NCBI RefSeq assembly: GCF_003006155.1
Contig: NZ_CP023559.1
Coordinates: 2,604,001 to 2,668,000, forward strand
Direction of reading: 5' to 3'
Length of the DNA stretch: 64,000 nucleotides
From: Salinicola tamaricis
Lineage (GTDB): Bacteria > Pseudomonadota > Gammaproteobacteria > Pseudomonadales > Halomonadaceae
This document shows, one piece after another, positions 50,684 to 61,067 of this stretch. The translations under genes and the position numbers were made by a program. The notes under the pieces are model-generated. The model had not been told where the DNA came from. It saw only the letters and a program-made list of their open reading frames with translations, and made no database searches. How positions within the stretch are numbered: position 1 is the first letter of the stretch; every line of letters begins with the position of its first letter.

Positions 50684-51853
50684 ATGGAACTCAAGGGACG
50701 CACCTTCCTCGGCTATCGGCGCGATAACGGCCGCGTCGGCATTCGTAACCACGTGATCGTGTTGCCGGTGGACGACATCTCCAACGCTGCGGCGGAAGCG
50801 GTGGCCAACAACATCAAGGGCACGCTGGCACTGCCGCACCCCTATGGACGGCTGCAGTTCGGTGCCGATCTGGACCTGCACTTCCGGACCCTGATCGGCA
50901 CTGGCTCCAATCCCAACGTCGCTGCAGTGATCGTGGTCGGCATCGAGCCCGGCTGGACCGGCAAGGTGGTCGACGGCATTCGTGCCACCGGCAAGCCCGT
51001 GGAAGGTTTCTGGATCGAACAGAACGGTGACCACAACACCATCGCCAACGCCTCGCGCAAGGCTCGCGAGTTCGTGCAGTATGCCAGCGAGCTGCAGCGC
51101 GAGCCCTGCGACATCAGCGAGCTGTGGGTCTCCACCAAGTGCGGCGAATCCGACACCACCTCCGGTTGCGGTGCCAATCCCACTGTCGGCGAAGCCTTCG
51201 ACCAGCTCTATGATCAGGGCTGCACGTTGGTATTCGGCGAGACCTCCGAGCTGACCGGCGGTGAGCATCTGGTGGCTGCGCGCTGCGCCAACGACACGGT
51301 GCGCGAGCAGTTCCAGGCGATGTTCGACCGCTACAGCGCGATGATAGACCGCCACAAGACCAGCGACCTCTCCGAGTCGCAGCCCACCAAGGGCAACATC
51401 GAGGGCGGTCTGACCACCATCGAGGAGAAGGCGCTGGGCAACATCCAGAAGATCGGCAAGCGTTGCTTGGTGGATGGGGTACTCGACAAGGCCGAGGCGC
51501 CCACCGGACCCGGGCTGTGGTTCATGGACTCCTCGTCGGCGGCGGCGGAGATGGTCACCCTGTGCGCGGCCTCGGGGTTCGTGGCGCACTTCTTCCCCAC
51601 GGGGCAGGGCAACGTGATCGGCAACCCGATCCTGCCGGTGATCAAGCTCTGCGCCAATCCGCGCACGGTGCGCACGATGAGCGAGCATATCGACGTCGAC
51701 GTCTCGGGGGTCCTGCGCCGCGAGATCAATCTGCCGGAGGCGGGGGATCAACTGCTGGAGATGCTGCTGCGCACAGCCAACGGTCGCCATACCAGTGCCG
51801 AGGCGCTGGGGCATCGGGAATTCGTGTTCACGCGGCTCTACGAAAGTGCCTGA
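50684..51853 (+). CDS. suyB: (R)-sulfolactate sulfo-lyase, large subunit
   Basis: ATG 50684 follows AGAGGTGG and gives 389 residues of the UxaA/altronate dehydratase C-terminal type. Visible are [22 protein letters not shown], the conserved cysteine region [20 protein letters not shown] near residue 150, [12 protein letters not shown] and [18 protein letters not shown] near residue 310. With SuyA it carries out desulfonation of sulfolactate, probably with an iron site. The product pyruvate enters central metabolism, and sulfite must be oxidised or exported. A 3' remnant of a second suyB lies at about 60.74 kb. Confidence 0.9.
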   Translation: MELKGRTFLGYRRDNGRVGIRNHVIVLPVDDISNAAAEAVANNIKGTLALPHPYGRLQFGADLDLHFRTLIGTGSNPNVAAVIVVGIEPGWTGKVVDGIRATGKPVEGFWIEQNGDHNTIANASRKAREFVQYASELQREPCDISELWVSTKCGESDTTSGCGANPTVGEAFDQLYDQGCTLVFGETSELTGGEHLVAARCANDTVREQFQAMFDRYSAMIDRHKTSDLSESQPTKGNIEGGLTTIEEKALGNIQKIGKRCLVDGVLDKAEAPTGPGLWFMDSSSAAAEMVTLCAASGFVAHFFPTGQGNVIGNPILPVIKLCANPRTVRTMSEHIDVDVSGVLRREINLPEAGDQLLEMLLRTANGRHTSAEALGHREFVFTRLYESA

Positions 51854-51898
51854 GCCGAGAGGCACGTGCTGACTGCCATGAGGCGTTTCGCCGGTACG

Positions 51899-52942
51899 TC
51901 AGTCGCCGGCGGAAGGGGGCGGCGCCGTCGAGTCACGCAGCACCACACGGGCCTCGAGTACTTGCCTGTGTGGCGTGGTCCGCCCCTGAATCCGTGCCAC
52001 CAGGTCATCGGCCACCCGGCGTCCGACCTCGTCGGCCGGGGTGGCCACGGTGGTCAGCGCGGGCTGCATGAAGCGCGACTGGGTCAGGTCGTCGAAACCG
52101 GTCACCGAGAGCTGTTCGGGGATGGCGATACCGGCACGCTGTGCGGCAAATACTGCGCCGAAAGCCAGTACGTCGTTGCCGCAGAGGAGGGCGGTGGGGC
52201 GTGGTGTGAGTCGCATCAGTTCGGCAAACGCCGTGGCCCCTTCCTCGATGCCGTAGTCGATGGTGACGATGTGGTCGTCGGGCAGTGCCAGGCCGGCCGT
52301 CTCGATGGCGTGACGAAAGCCGTGCAGGCGGGCCCGGGCGCGATCGTTGCCCTCGACGGGAGCAGTGATCACCGCGATGTGGCGATGGCCCAGGTCGATA
52401 AGGTGCTCGGCGAGCTGGTGGGCCGGTGCCGCATTGTCGAATCCGATACTCGGCCAGTCGGGGTCCTCCTGGCTGTGCCAGCAGGTCAGGTAAGGCAGCT
52501 CGTGCTGCTGGAACAGTTGCAGGGCCGCAGGCAGATGGTCGTGGCCGATCAGTACCGCACCGTCGATACCCTGCTGGATCAGCGTGCGTAGCGACTCGAC
52601 CTCCTCGGCAAGACTGTAGCGGTAGGTGGCGATCAGTAGCCGGCAGTCGTACTGTTTTAGCCGGCGCTCGAGGCTGTCGATCATCGCGCTGAAGACCGGG
52701 TTGTCGAGGGTGGGAACCAGGGCGCCGATTGCGCCGATGCGCCTGGAGGCCAGGGCCCTGGCGGTGCCATGGGGCACGTAGCCGAGCCGGTCGACCGCCG
52801 CCTCGACCTTGTGGCGCAGCCGCTCGCTGACATGCGGTGCAGCGTTGAGCACGCGGGAGACCGATGCGGTGGAGACCCCGGCTTCGCGGGCGACGTCCTC
52901 GAGCAGTGTGCGTTTGACATCCCTGTTCATGGGGCGACTCAT
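51899..52942 (-). CDS. LacI family regulator of the sulfonate genes
   Basis: The 347-residue protein has an N-terminal LacI helix-turn-helix with hinge (TLLEDVAREAGVSTASVSRVLNAAPHVSERLRHKVEAAVDRLGY) and a periplasmic-binding-protein-like effector domain (GALVPTLDNPVFSAMIDSLE, ending VTGFDDLTQSRFMQPALTTV). ATG 52942 or 52930 is the start; neither has a good ribosome site. It is divergent from the TRAP operon. Matching TGTAAGCGCTTACA palindromes lie before that operon and before hpsN, with the classic central CG of LacI-family operators. DHPS or sulfolactate is a likely inducer, by inference. Confidence 0.87.
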   Translation of the reverse strand: MSRPMNRDVKRTLLEDVAREAGVSTASVSRVLNAAPHVSERLRHKVEAAVDRLGYVPHGTARALASRRIGAIGALVPTLDNPVFSAMIDSLERRLKQYDCRLLIATYRYSLAEEVESLRTLIQQGIDGAVLIGHDHLPAALQLFQQHELPYLTCWHSQEDPDWPSIGFDNAAPAHQLAEHLIDLGHRHIAVITAPVEGNDRARARLHGFRHAIETAGLALPDDHIVTIDYGIEEGATAFAELMRLTPRPTALLCGNDVLAFGAVFAAQRAGIAIPEQLSVTGFDDLTQSRFMQPALTTVATPADEVGRRVADDLVARIQGRTTPHRQVLEARVVLRDSTAPPPSAGD

Positions 52943-53058
52943 GAGAGTTTGCGTAAGCGTATCACCGGGTTGTCCCGCGCCCCAGTCATCGAAATCGGTG
53001 GCTGTGACCAAGGTCGTAATGACAGGTTTTCGGACATTGGCTAGCTTGGATTCACTCG

Positions 53059-53076
53059 ATTGTAAGCGCTTACAAT
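53059..53076. promoter_or_regulatory. LacI-family operator before the TRAP transporter operon
   Basis: ATTGTAAGCGCTTACAAT is a perfect 18-bp palindrome. Its core TGTAAGCGCTTACA recurs before hpsN. It lies between the divergent LacI-type regulator and the TRAP genes. Confidence 0.88.
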
Positions 53077-53196
53077 TTTGCTGGCAAATCACGGTAGCGT
53101 TTGCTTCGCAGGCAGACCAGGGAAGGAGGAGACGGCAAGGCAGCATCAGAGTTAAGGCGTCAGGGACGACAATCACAACCGGCACGGGAGACAACC

Positions 53197-53400
53197 ATGC
53201 CTATGACGCATGTCGATGCAAGAAGGCGATGGGGGCGCAGGCTGGTCGCGCTTTCCGGCCTGCTGCTGGCGCTCTTCATCACGCGGGTGGCACTCGAGAG
53301 CCGGGGGTTCGCCCTGTTCACGCTATCGCCCGCGGCGGAGGCGACACTGCTCGTCGCCATGGTCGCCTGCTTCATCACGGGCTGCATTCGGCTCGAATGA
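53197..53400 (+). CDS. Small two-helix membrane protein at the head of the TRAP operon
   Basis: From ATG 53197, with GGGAG nine bases upstream, the product has 67 residues. It has a basic N terminus (VDARRRWGRR) and two membrane helices (about residues 15-32 and 46-64), ending in CIRLE. It sits between the LacI operator and dctP and is read in the same direction. I do not recognise it. It could be an accessory membrane subunit or a small regulator of the transporter; its position and clean start support a real gene. Confidence 0.55.
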   Translation: MPMTHVDARRRWGRRLVALSGLLLALFITRVALESRGFALFTLSPAAEATLLVAMVACFITGCIRLE

Positions 53401-53464
53401 TCGGAGCCCACGCCCGAGGCAGGACTCAACTGAGATCACGACACAACAAGACAGGAGTTCCAGC

Positions 53465-54646
53465 ATGCTACGCCACGCCAAGAAGCTCATCGGTCACGCC
53501 GCCAACGGCGAACCGCAACAGTCCGAGCGCCGCCACTTCTTCAGCATGATGGGGCGCTATGGTTTCACCACGGCGCTGATCGGTGCTCTGGGCGGCTCGC
53601 TGTTCTCGGAGTCGGCGATGGCCTCGATTTCTCGCGAGGAGGAAGCGCGCGAGAAGGCGGCGGACACGGTACTGGTCATGGCGACCGGTTACCGTCTCGG
53701 CGCCTCACGGGCCTATCCGATCATGCAGCTCAACTTCAAGGAGAACCTGCAGAACTTCAGCCGTGGCAAACTCTATGTGCGCTTGCAGCCCGGTGGCCAA
53801 CTGGGTGCCGGCGGCGCCCTGATCACCAAGGTGCAGAACGGCACTATCGCCATGGCCCAGCATTCGATCTCGAATCTTTCTGCGTTCGCGCCCGAGGTCG
53901 ACCTGATCAATATCCCCTATTGGTGCGGCGCCAACCAGCATCTGGTCAACCTGGTGACCTCGTCGGTCTGGAAGGACGAGGTTCATGGCAAGGTCGAGGA
54001 CCGCGGCTTCAAGGTGCTCAGCTATATCTGCATCGATCCGCGGACCGTGGCCGTGCGCCAGGGGCTGCTCGATCACCCGGTACGCACGCCAGACGATATC
54101 CGCGGTATCAAATTCCGCGTGCCCTCGTCGCAGATCCTGCAGAAGGTCTATCGGCTGGCCGGCGCCAACCCCACGCCGGTGGCCTGGGGCGAAACCTCCT
54201 CGGCGATCAAGCAGGGCGTCGCGGATGCCCTCGATCCCAGCGTCGAAGCGCTCTACATCTTCGGCTTCACCGATGTGCTGGCGTCGATCTCGACGATCCA
54301 GTCGGTGCCGGACGCTCAGGTCTACACCTGCAACAAAGGCTGGTTCGACGCGCGTCCGGCCGACGTTCAGGACGCGATCATGCAGGCCTCGGACGTGACG
54401 TTCCGCGAGAACCTGGCCAAGGTGCCCGCGGCGCGTGCCTACGCCTATTACGAGATGCGCCAGGCCGGCATCGATATCTATTCGCCCAGCGACGATGAGA
54501 TCGCTCAATGGAAGGCGAAGTGCGGCCATCAACTGGCGACCTGGAACGATCTCAAGACCCAGCTGGCGGGCTCGCTGGACAAGTTCAACGAGCTGCTGGC
54601 CGCGACGGAGGTGTCGAATGGCTACTACGTCGACAGCAACGCCTGA
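53465..54646 (+). CDS. TRAP transporter substrate-binding protein (DctP type), Tat signal
   Basis: From ATG 53465 the product has 393 residues. The N terminus carries a twin-arginine signal (ERRHFFSMMGRYGFTTALIGALGG), so it is probably exported folded. The mature part is a DctP fold: GGQLGAGGALITKVQNGTIAMAQH, and the conserved arginine region IRGIKFRVPSSQILQKVY that binds the substrate carboxylate or sulfonate. It is the first of three TRAP genes within a cluster for DHPS breakdown, so DHPS is the likely substrate. That assignment rests on context. Its end overlaps the dctQ start by 29 bases. Confidence 0.87.
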   Translation: MLRHAKKLIGHAANGEPQQSERRHFFSMMGRYGFTTALIGALGGSLFSESAMASISREEEAREKAADTVLVMATGYRLGASRAYPIMQLNFKENLQNFSRGKLYVRLQPGGQLGAGGALITKVQNGTIAMAQHSISNLSAFAPEVDLINIPYWCGANQHLVNLVTSSVWKDEVHGKVEDRGFKVLSYICIDPRTVAVRQGLLDHPVRTPDDIRGIKFRVPSSQILQKVYRLAGANPTPVAWGETSSAIKQGVADALDPSVEALYIFGFTDVLASISTIQSVPDAQVYTCNKGWFDARPADVQDAIMQASDVTFRENLAKVPAARAYAYYEMRQAGIDIYSPSDDEIAQWKAKCGHQLATWNDLKTQLAGSLDKFNELLAATEVSNGYYVDSNA

Positions 54647-55184
54647 GGCCGTGGTGCGGCAACGCCACTGGTACGATCGGCTGGCCGCCTTCGACCGCCA
54701 GGCGGAACGCTGGCTCCTGCTGACCTTCTACGCCCTGATCATCGCCACCGTGGCGATCGAGGTTCTGCGGCGCTTTCTGCTCGACTACTCCTCGGTGTGG
54801 GGCGAGGAGCTGTCGCGCTATGCCTTCATCTATCTGGCCTGGATCGCCGCCGGCGCCGCCGTGCGGGATCGTGCCCACATCCGTATCGACGTGCTGGTCA
54901 ATCTGGGTGGGGCGCGTATCCAGCGGCTGGCCTGGTGGCTGGCCGACATCGCGACCCTGACACTCGCCGTATGGGCGCTGTGGCTCTCGTTATCGCCGGT
55001 TCTGACCTCGTTGCAGTACGGCTCGGTGACGCCGGGGCTGCGCGTATCGCAGGCGATCTTCCTGGCGGCGATCCCGCTGGGCTTTCTGGTGGTGGTGGGA
55101 CGCGTCGTGCAATCGATGGTGGCCGATGTCGGGCGGATGCGCCGCGGCTTGCCGGCGTTCGACGGCAACCGGCTGTTCGACTGA
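54618..55184 (+). CDS. TRAP transporter small membrane subunit (DctQ type)
   Basis: From ATG 54618, with GGAGG upstream, the product has 188 residues and four membrane helices (about 30-50, 62-82, 100-122 and 145-168). VWGEELSRYAFIYLAWIAAGAAVRDRAHIRIDVL is the DctQ signature. It joins the large subunit in the inner membrane. The start lies inside the dctP coding end, so the two are translationally coupled. Confidence 0.87.
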   Translation: MATTSTATPEAVVRQRHWYDRLAAFDRQAERWLLLTFYALIIATVAIEVLRRFLLDYSSVWGEELSRYAFIYLAWIAAGAAVRDRAHIRIDVLVNLGGARIQRLAWWLADIATLTLAVWALWLSLSPVLTSLQYGSVTPGLRVSQAIFLAAIPLGFLVVVGRVVQSMVADVGRMRRGLPAFDGNRLFD

Positions 55185-55195
55185 GGAGGTGATGC

Positions 55196-56503
55196 ATGGA
55201 ATTCCTGGCTGCCCAACAGGCCGTATCGTCCCTCGACTGGACCTTCTATCTGCCCTGTTCTCTGCTCGTCTTGATGATCTTGCTCGGGGTGCCGGTGTGG
55301 GTCTCGATCGGGCTGGGCGCACTGGGCATGTTGACGCTCACCGAGACGCTGCCGCTGTCGGTGTTCGGCGAGGCGCTGTTCGACGGCATCAATGCCTTTG
55401 CCCTGATCGCGGTGCCGCTATTCATCCTCACCGGCGATGCGCTGGTTCGCTCGGGGCTCTCCGACAAGCTGCTCGATGTCGCCGAGGCCACGGTCGGCGG
55501 GCTGCGCACCGGGCTGGGCAACTCGACCACCCTGGGCTGTGGCTTCTTCGCCTGCATTTCGGGGTCGGATGCCGCCGGGGCGGCGGCGGTGGGGCGGATG
55601 ACCATCCATCGGCTCGTCGATCGTGGCTACCCCTTGCCTGCTGCCTGTGCGCTGGTGGCGTCGGGGGCCTGCACCGGCATCCTCATCCCACCGTCGATCT
55701 CCTATATCGTGATGGGGCTGGTGCTGGGCCTGTCGGCGTCCACGCTGTTCCTGGCGGCGGCGATTCCCGGGGTGATGGTGATGGTCTCGGTGATGTTCAC
55801 CAACATGCTGCTCAACCGGCGTTACGGCTACGAGTCGGAAAAAGCCGCCTTCTCATGGCGGCGCTGGCTGACCACCGTGTGGGGCGCGCGCTGGGCGCTG
55901 TTCGTGCCGGTGGTGATTCTCGGCGGTATCTACTCGGGGATCTTCACACCCACCGAGGCGGCCGCCGTCGCCGTGGTGGTGGTGGTGGTCATCGGCCTGC
56001 TGCAGAAGCGGCTGGTGCTGGGTGACATCCCGCGCATGCTGGAGTCCTCGGCGCGGGTCTGCGGGGTGATCGTGCCGATCATCGCGGTGTCGCTGCCGCT
56101 GGCCCAGACACTGGCCAGCCTCGACATCCCGCAGACCATGGTCGGGGCGGTGAGCAACTTAACCGACTCGCCGACCCTGATCATTCTGCTGATGATCGGA
56201 ATCCTGGTGCTGGCGGGGTGCGTGATGGAGACCACGCCCAACATCGTGATTCTCTCGCCGCTGCTGCTGCCGCTGGCCCATCAGGCGGGCATGAACGACT
56301 TCCACTTCGCCATCCTGATGGTGACGACGCTGGGGTTGGGCTTCATCACCCCGCCCCTGGGGCTGAACCTGTTCGTCGTCTCCGGCCTGACGCGCTGCTC
56401 GGTGCTGGCGGTGGCCCGGCATGCCGTGCCGTTCGTCATCGGCATGCTGGCAGTGGTGCTGCTGGTGGCATTCGTGCCCTGGTTGTCGACCTGGGCGCTG
56501 TAG
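55196..56503 (+). CDS. TRAP transporter large membrane subunit (DctM type)
   Basis: The 435-residue protein has about 12 membrane helices and the DctM motifs LFDGINAFALIAVPLFILTGDAL, SGSDAAGAAAVGRMTIHRLVDRGYP and GACTGILIPPSISYIVMG. The C-terminal GFITPPLGLNLFVVSGLT is also typical. It is the ion-coupled translocation channel, driven by a sodium gradient in known members, which suits a halophile. It is the last of the three TRAP genes; hpsN follows after a 145-base gap with its own LacI-type operator. Confidence 0.9.
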   Translation: MEFLAAQQAVSSLDWTFYLPCSLLVLMILLGVPVWVSIGLGALGMLTLTETLPLSVFGEALFDGINAFALIAVPLFILTGDALVRSGLSDKLLDVAEATVGGLRTGLGNSTTLGCGFFACISGSDAAGAAAVGRMTIHRLVDRGYPLPAACALVASGACTGILIPPSISYIVMGLVLGLSASTLFLAAAIPGVMVMVSVMFTNMLLNRRYGYESEKAAFSWRRWLTTVWGARWALFVPVVILGGIYSGIFTPTEAAAVAVVVVVVIGLLQKRLVLGDIPRMLESSARVCGVIVPIIAVSLPLAQTLASLDIPQTMVGAVSNLTDSPTLIILLMIGILVLAGCVMETTPNIVILSPLLLPLAHQAGMNDFHFAILMVTTLGLGFITPPLGLNLFVVSGLTRCSVLAVARHAVPFVIGMLAVVLLVAFVPWLSTWAL

Positions 56504-57961
<1,458 letters not shown>

Positions 57962-57962
57962 G

Positions 57963-58724
57963 ATGACGCCCTGCTTCGATCTCGACGGCCAGGTGGCCCT
58001 GGTCACCGGCGGCAGCAGCGGGCTGGGGCGCAGCATGGCGCTGGCCCTGGCGGCTTCGGGGGCGGCGGTGGTGGTTGCGGCGCGGCGGCGTGCTGCGCTC
58101 GATGACACGGTCGCGTGCATCGAGCGCCAGGGCGGCCGTGCGGCCGCCCTGGTCGCCGACCTGGCCGACGCCGCGTCGATGGAGGCCATAGCCGCTCGGG
58201 CCGCCGAGCCGTTCGGCACGGTATCGATCCTTGTCAACGCCGCCGGTATCAATCTGCGCCAGCCCATCGACGACGTCGATTTGGCCAGCTGGAACCTGAC
58301 CCTGCAGCTTCATCTGGGCACGCCGTTCTTTCTCGCCCGGGCGCTGGTGCCCGGAATGCGTGAGCAGGGTTACGGGCGGATCATCAATCTGGCTTCGCTA
58401 CAGTCATTGCGCGCCTTTCCCGACAGCGCGCCCTATGGCGCCGGCAAGGGCGGCATCGTGCAGTTGACCCGGGCGATGGCCGAGGCCTGGTCGCGGGAGG
58501 GCATCAACGCCAACGCCATCGCGCCGGGTTTCTTTCCCACCGAGCTGACCGCCACGCTGTTCGACGATCCAGCCAAGGCCCGGGAACTGGCGCAGCGCAC
58601 GGCGATCGGCCGTAACGGCACCGCCGAGGATATCGCCGGGCCCACGGTCTTTCTCGCCTCGCCGGCCTCGGCCTACGTGACCGGGCAGACGCTATTCGTC
58701 GATGGCGGCTTTACCGCGCGTTGA
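57963..58724 (+). CDS. Short-chain dehydrogenase, probable DHPS 2-dehydrogenase (HpsO/HpsP type)
   Basis: The 253-residue SDR starts one base after the hpsN stop region (ATG 57963, with GAGGAGG upstream). It shows the cofactor motif VTGGSSGLGRSMA, NAAGI, the active-site serine-tyrosine-lysine pattern ending in PYGAGKGG, and the C-terminal GQTLFVDGGF. In Cupriavidus, HpsO and HpsP oxidise and reduce C2 of DHPS so that both enantiomers reach HpsN. This gene and the next have the right place for that pair. Which one is HpsO is not decided from sequence alone. Confidence 0.8.
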   Translation: MTPCFDLDGQVALVTGGSSGLGRSMALALAASGAAVVVAARRRAALDDTVACIERQGGRAAALVADLADAASMEAIAARAAEPFGTVSILVNAAGINLRQPIDDVDLASWNLTLQLHLGTPFFLARALVPGMREQGYGRIINLASLQSLRAFPDSAPYGAGKGGIVQLTRAMAEAWSREGINANAIAPGFFPTELTATLFDDPAKARELAQRTAIGRNGTAEDIAGPTVFLASPASAYVTGQTLFVDGGFTAR

Positions 58725-58797
58725 GAACGCATCATCGCAAGCCGGTGGTGCCTGGTGCGAAGGGATGACTGTCAGATCCTTACTGGAGGAATCGAGA

Positions 58798-59784
58798 ATG
58801 CAAGCGCTTTTCTATACCGGCCCTGAGCAGATGGAGCTTCGCGACACCGAGCTGCCGCCGCTGGCCGCCGGCGAGTCTCGGGTGAGGGTGCTGGCGACGG
58901 GTATCTGCGGGTCCGATCTGCACGCCTATCACGGCCACGACCCGCGCCGGGTGCCGCCGATGATCCTCGGCCACGAGGCGGCCGGGGAGGTCGTCGAGGG
59001 CGCCCTCGTCGGCAAACGGGTGACAATGAATCCGCTGGTGATCTGCGGCCATTGCGACTATTGCCGGGAGGGGCGGCAGAACCTGTGCAGCAATCGCACC
59101 ATGTTGGGCATGAATCGTCCGGGTACCTTCGCCGATAGCGTGGTGGTTCCCGATCATTGCCTGATCGAGCTGCCCGACGGCATGTCGCCGGTGGTGGCGG
59201 CCCTGACCGAGCCGGCCGCTACCGTGTTGCATGCCATCAACCGCCTGGAGCGCAGCCTTGCGCGACCGCTCGCGGAAGCCCGCGTCCTGGTGATCGGTGC
59301 CGGCGCCGTGGGGCTGCTGACAGGCTTGATGCTGCGCCAGCGTGGCGTGCGTCGGCTGACGCTGGCCGAGACCAACCCGCTGCGTCGGGAGACCGCCGAG
59401 CGGGCGGGGCTGACGATGATCGATCCGCGCCAGACGCCACCGGAGGCCGACAGCGTCGAGGCCGTCTTCGACTGCGTGGGGGCGGCGGTGACTCGGGCCA
59501 TGGCCGTGCAGGCCACGCGCCCCGGGGGAGCGCTGATGCACCTGGGGCTACAGGACAACGACGGGCCGTTCGACATGCGCGCCGTTACGCTCAAGGAACT
59601 CATCGTGCTGGGCGCCTACACCTATACGCCGAACGATCTGCACGCCACCGTCGACCTGCTGGCCTCGGGGGCGCTGGGTTCGCTCGATTGGGTCGAGACG
59701 CGCGGACTGGAGGGCGGCGCCACGGCCTTCGCCGATCTGGTCGCCGGGCGGACCGCGGCGGCCAAAATCGTGCTCACGCCCTGA
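58798..59784 (+). CDS. Zinc medium-chain dehydrogenase, partner in DHPS oxidation
   Basis: From ATG 58798, after ACTGGAGGA, the product has 328 residues. It has the catalytic zinc site GICGSDLHAYHGHDP and GHEAAGEVV, the four-cysteine structural zinc loop CGHCDYCREGRQNLC near residue 85, and the cofactor motif VLVIGAGAVGLLTGLM. This is a sorbitol/threonine-dehydrogenase-like enzyme. As the third dehydrogenase after hpsN it most likely works on C2 of DHPS or the derived ketone (HpsO/HpsP role). The operon ends here, before the converging GntR gene. Confidence 0.83.
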   Translation: MQALFYTGPEQMELRDTELPPLAAGESRVRVLATGICGSDLHAYHGHDPRRVPPMILGHEAAGEVVEGALVGKRVTMNPLVICGHCDYCREGRQNLCSNRTMLGMNRPGTFADSVVVPDHCLIELPDGMSPVVAALTEPAATVLHAINRLERSLARPLAEARVLVIGAGAVGLLTGLMLRQRGVRRLTLAETNPLRRETAERAGLTMIDPRQTPPEADSVEAVFDCVGAAVTRAMAVQATRPGGALMHLGLQDNDGPFDMRAVTLKELIVLGAYTYTPNDLHATVDLLASGALGSLDWVETRGLEGGATAFADLVAGRTAAAKIVLTP

Positions 59785-59851
59785 CCCTCCGGGGGGGCGT
59801 TCGATCGATGCCGATTGACCGCCCACTACGCCGCTTGTCACGGCTGGCTCA

Positions 59852-60577
59852 CTACAAGCGATTGGAGTAACAGTACTCCCCTGTGGCCAGCCGCGAGACG
59901 CGCAGCTCAATCGGGGCATCCTGATAGTCCCGGGCCACGCGACGAATCTCGATCAGGGGCTCGCCGGACTCGACGCCCAGCTGGGCGATATCTTGCTCGT
60001 TGGCGCACACGGCGACGAGCTGCTCGTCGGCATGGGCGACAGTGGCACCGTACTGGTTCTGATAGAGCTGATAGAGGGTGTTGGGCAGTATCTCCGGCTG
60101 CGTCTCGATGGCGGCGAAGGTCGCGGCGTCGAGCACGATATCCTCCAGCAGCGTCGGGTTGCCGGTCAGTTCGCGGACCCGCCGGATATGGATCACCTCC
60201 GCTCCGGGGGGCAGGTCCAATGCGTCCCGCTCGGCAGTAGTGGCAGGACGACGTTGGCGGTTCAGCACTCGCGAAATGGGTAGGCTGCGCTCGCCGTTAT
60301 GACGCACAACGTTGAAGAAGCGAAACAGGGCGCGATCGGCGTCGTGGGTGGCCACGGCCGTGCCCTTGCCCTGGCGGCGGACCACTACGTTGTCGCTGAC
60401 CAGCTCGTCGAGCGCCTTGCGCAGGGTGCCGACACTGACGTTGTAGCTGGCGGCCAGCGCCGCCTCGCTGGGGATGAAAGTTCCCGGCGGCCACTCTCCC
60501 AATGCGATCCTTTCCAGAAGCAAGTCCTTGATCTGCTTGTACAGCGGCTGAAATGTCGGGCCTTTCGGCGCAGTCAT
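59852..60577 (-). CDS. GntR family regulator (HutC type)
   Basis: The 241-residue protein has the GntR winged helix (PLYKQIKDLLLERIALGEWPPGTFIPSEAALAASYNVSVGTLRKALDELVSDNVVVRRQGKGT) and a C-terminal UTRA effector domain (LPPGAEVIHIRRVREL, ending LRVSRLATGEYCYS). It is divergent from the tctCAB transporter. The same promoter/operator block lies before that transporter and before suyAB, so I infer that it represses both and responds to sulfolactate or a neighbour. The name SuyR would fit but is not proven. Confidence 0.86.
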   Translation of the reverse strand: MTAPKGPTFQPLYKQIKDLLLERIALGEWPPGTFIPSEAALAASYNVSVGTLRKALDELVSDNVVVRRQGKGTAVATHDADRALFRFFNVVRHNGERSLPISRVLNRQRRPATTAERDALDLPPGAEVIHIRRVRELTGNPTLLEDIVLDAATFAAIETQPEILPNTLYQLYQNQYGATVAHADEQLVAVCANEQDIAQLGVESGEPLIEIRRVARDYQDAPIELRVSRLATGEYCYSNRL

Positions 60578-60662
60578 GGAGGCGATGTCCCTGTTGATGA
60601 GCGGTGGTGCGGTGAGTACGTCAGGCTAATTATACCCAGAGGCAAACAGGCTGGCATATCCT

Positions 60663-60693
60663 TGACTGTTTTATATACTATGTCATATACATG
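60663..60693 (+). promoter_or_regulatory. Second copy of the suy-type promoter/operator, before tctCAB
   Basis: TTGACT (60663-60668) and TATACA (60686-60691) are 17 bases apart. The 23 bases at 60674-60696 are identical to 50315-50337 in the suyA promoter. The right operator arm TATACATG is intact, but the left arm CATG has changed, so the palindrome is weaker than at suyA. Confidence 0.75.
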
Positions 60694-60733
60694 AGTCGCT
60701 GGCGAGGCGATCGGTTCTCGCAACTGACGTCTC

Positions 60734-60897
60734 GGATCAGGACAACGTGATCGGCAACCCGATCCTGCCGGTGATCAAGCTCTGCCCCCTGCCGTACATG
60801 ATGGGCGCTGAGCGAGCACATCATATCGAGGTCTCGGCAGGCGGCGCAGGGCCATCGGGCTTTCGTGCCCATCCGGCTCTTCGCGAGCGCTCGAGAC
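60734..60897 (+). pseudogene. Remnant of a second suyB (3' part)
   Basis: The 42 bases at 60743-60784 are identical to suyB 51610-51651 (encoding [13 protein letters not shown]). The following bases keep patchy matches, such as GAGCGAGCA...GTCTCGG and GGCCATCGGG...TTCGTG...CGGCTCT, to the suyB end. Just before, GGATCAGGACAA (60734-60745) equals a stretch of suyA (50493-50504). The reading frame is broken and no start is present. It looks like the scar of a deletion within a duplicated suyAB. Confidence 0.8.
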
Positions 60898-61067
60898 TCA
60901 CGATGGGGGACGCGTTGCGATCGCTGAATGCGAAGACAGGAGGGACCGCGTACCGGCACGCCCGACCACGACAAAGCAACGACGCGTCACGTGGCGGTAC
61001 TTGGCATGTCGGGAGCCATCGGGCTCCCGGGAACCGAAGCACAATAATAGAAACATCGGAGACGATC

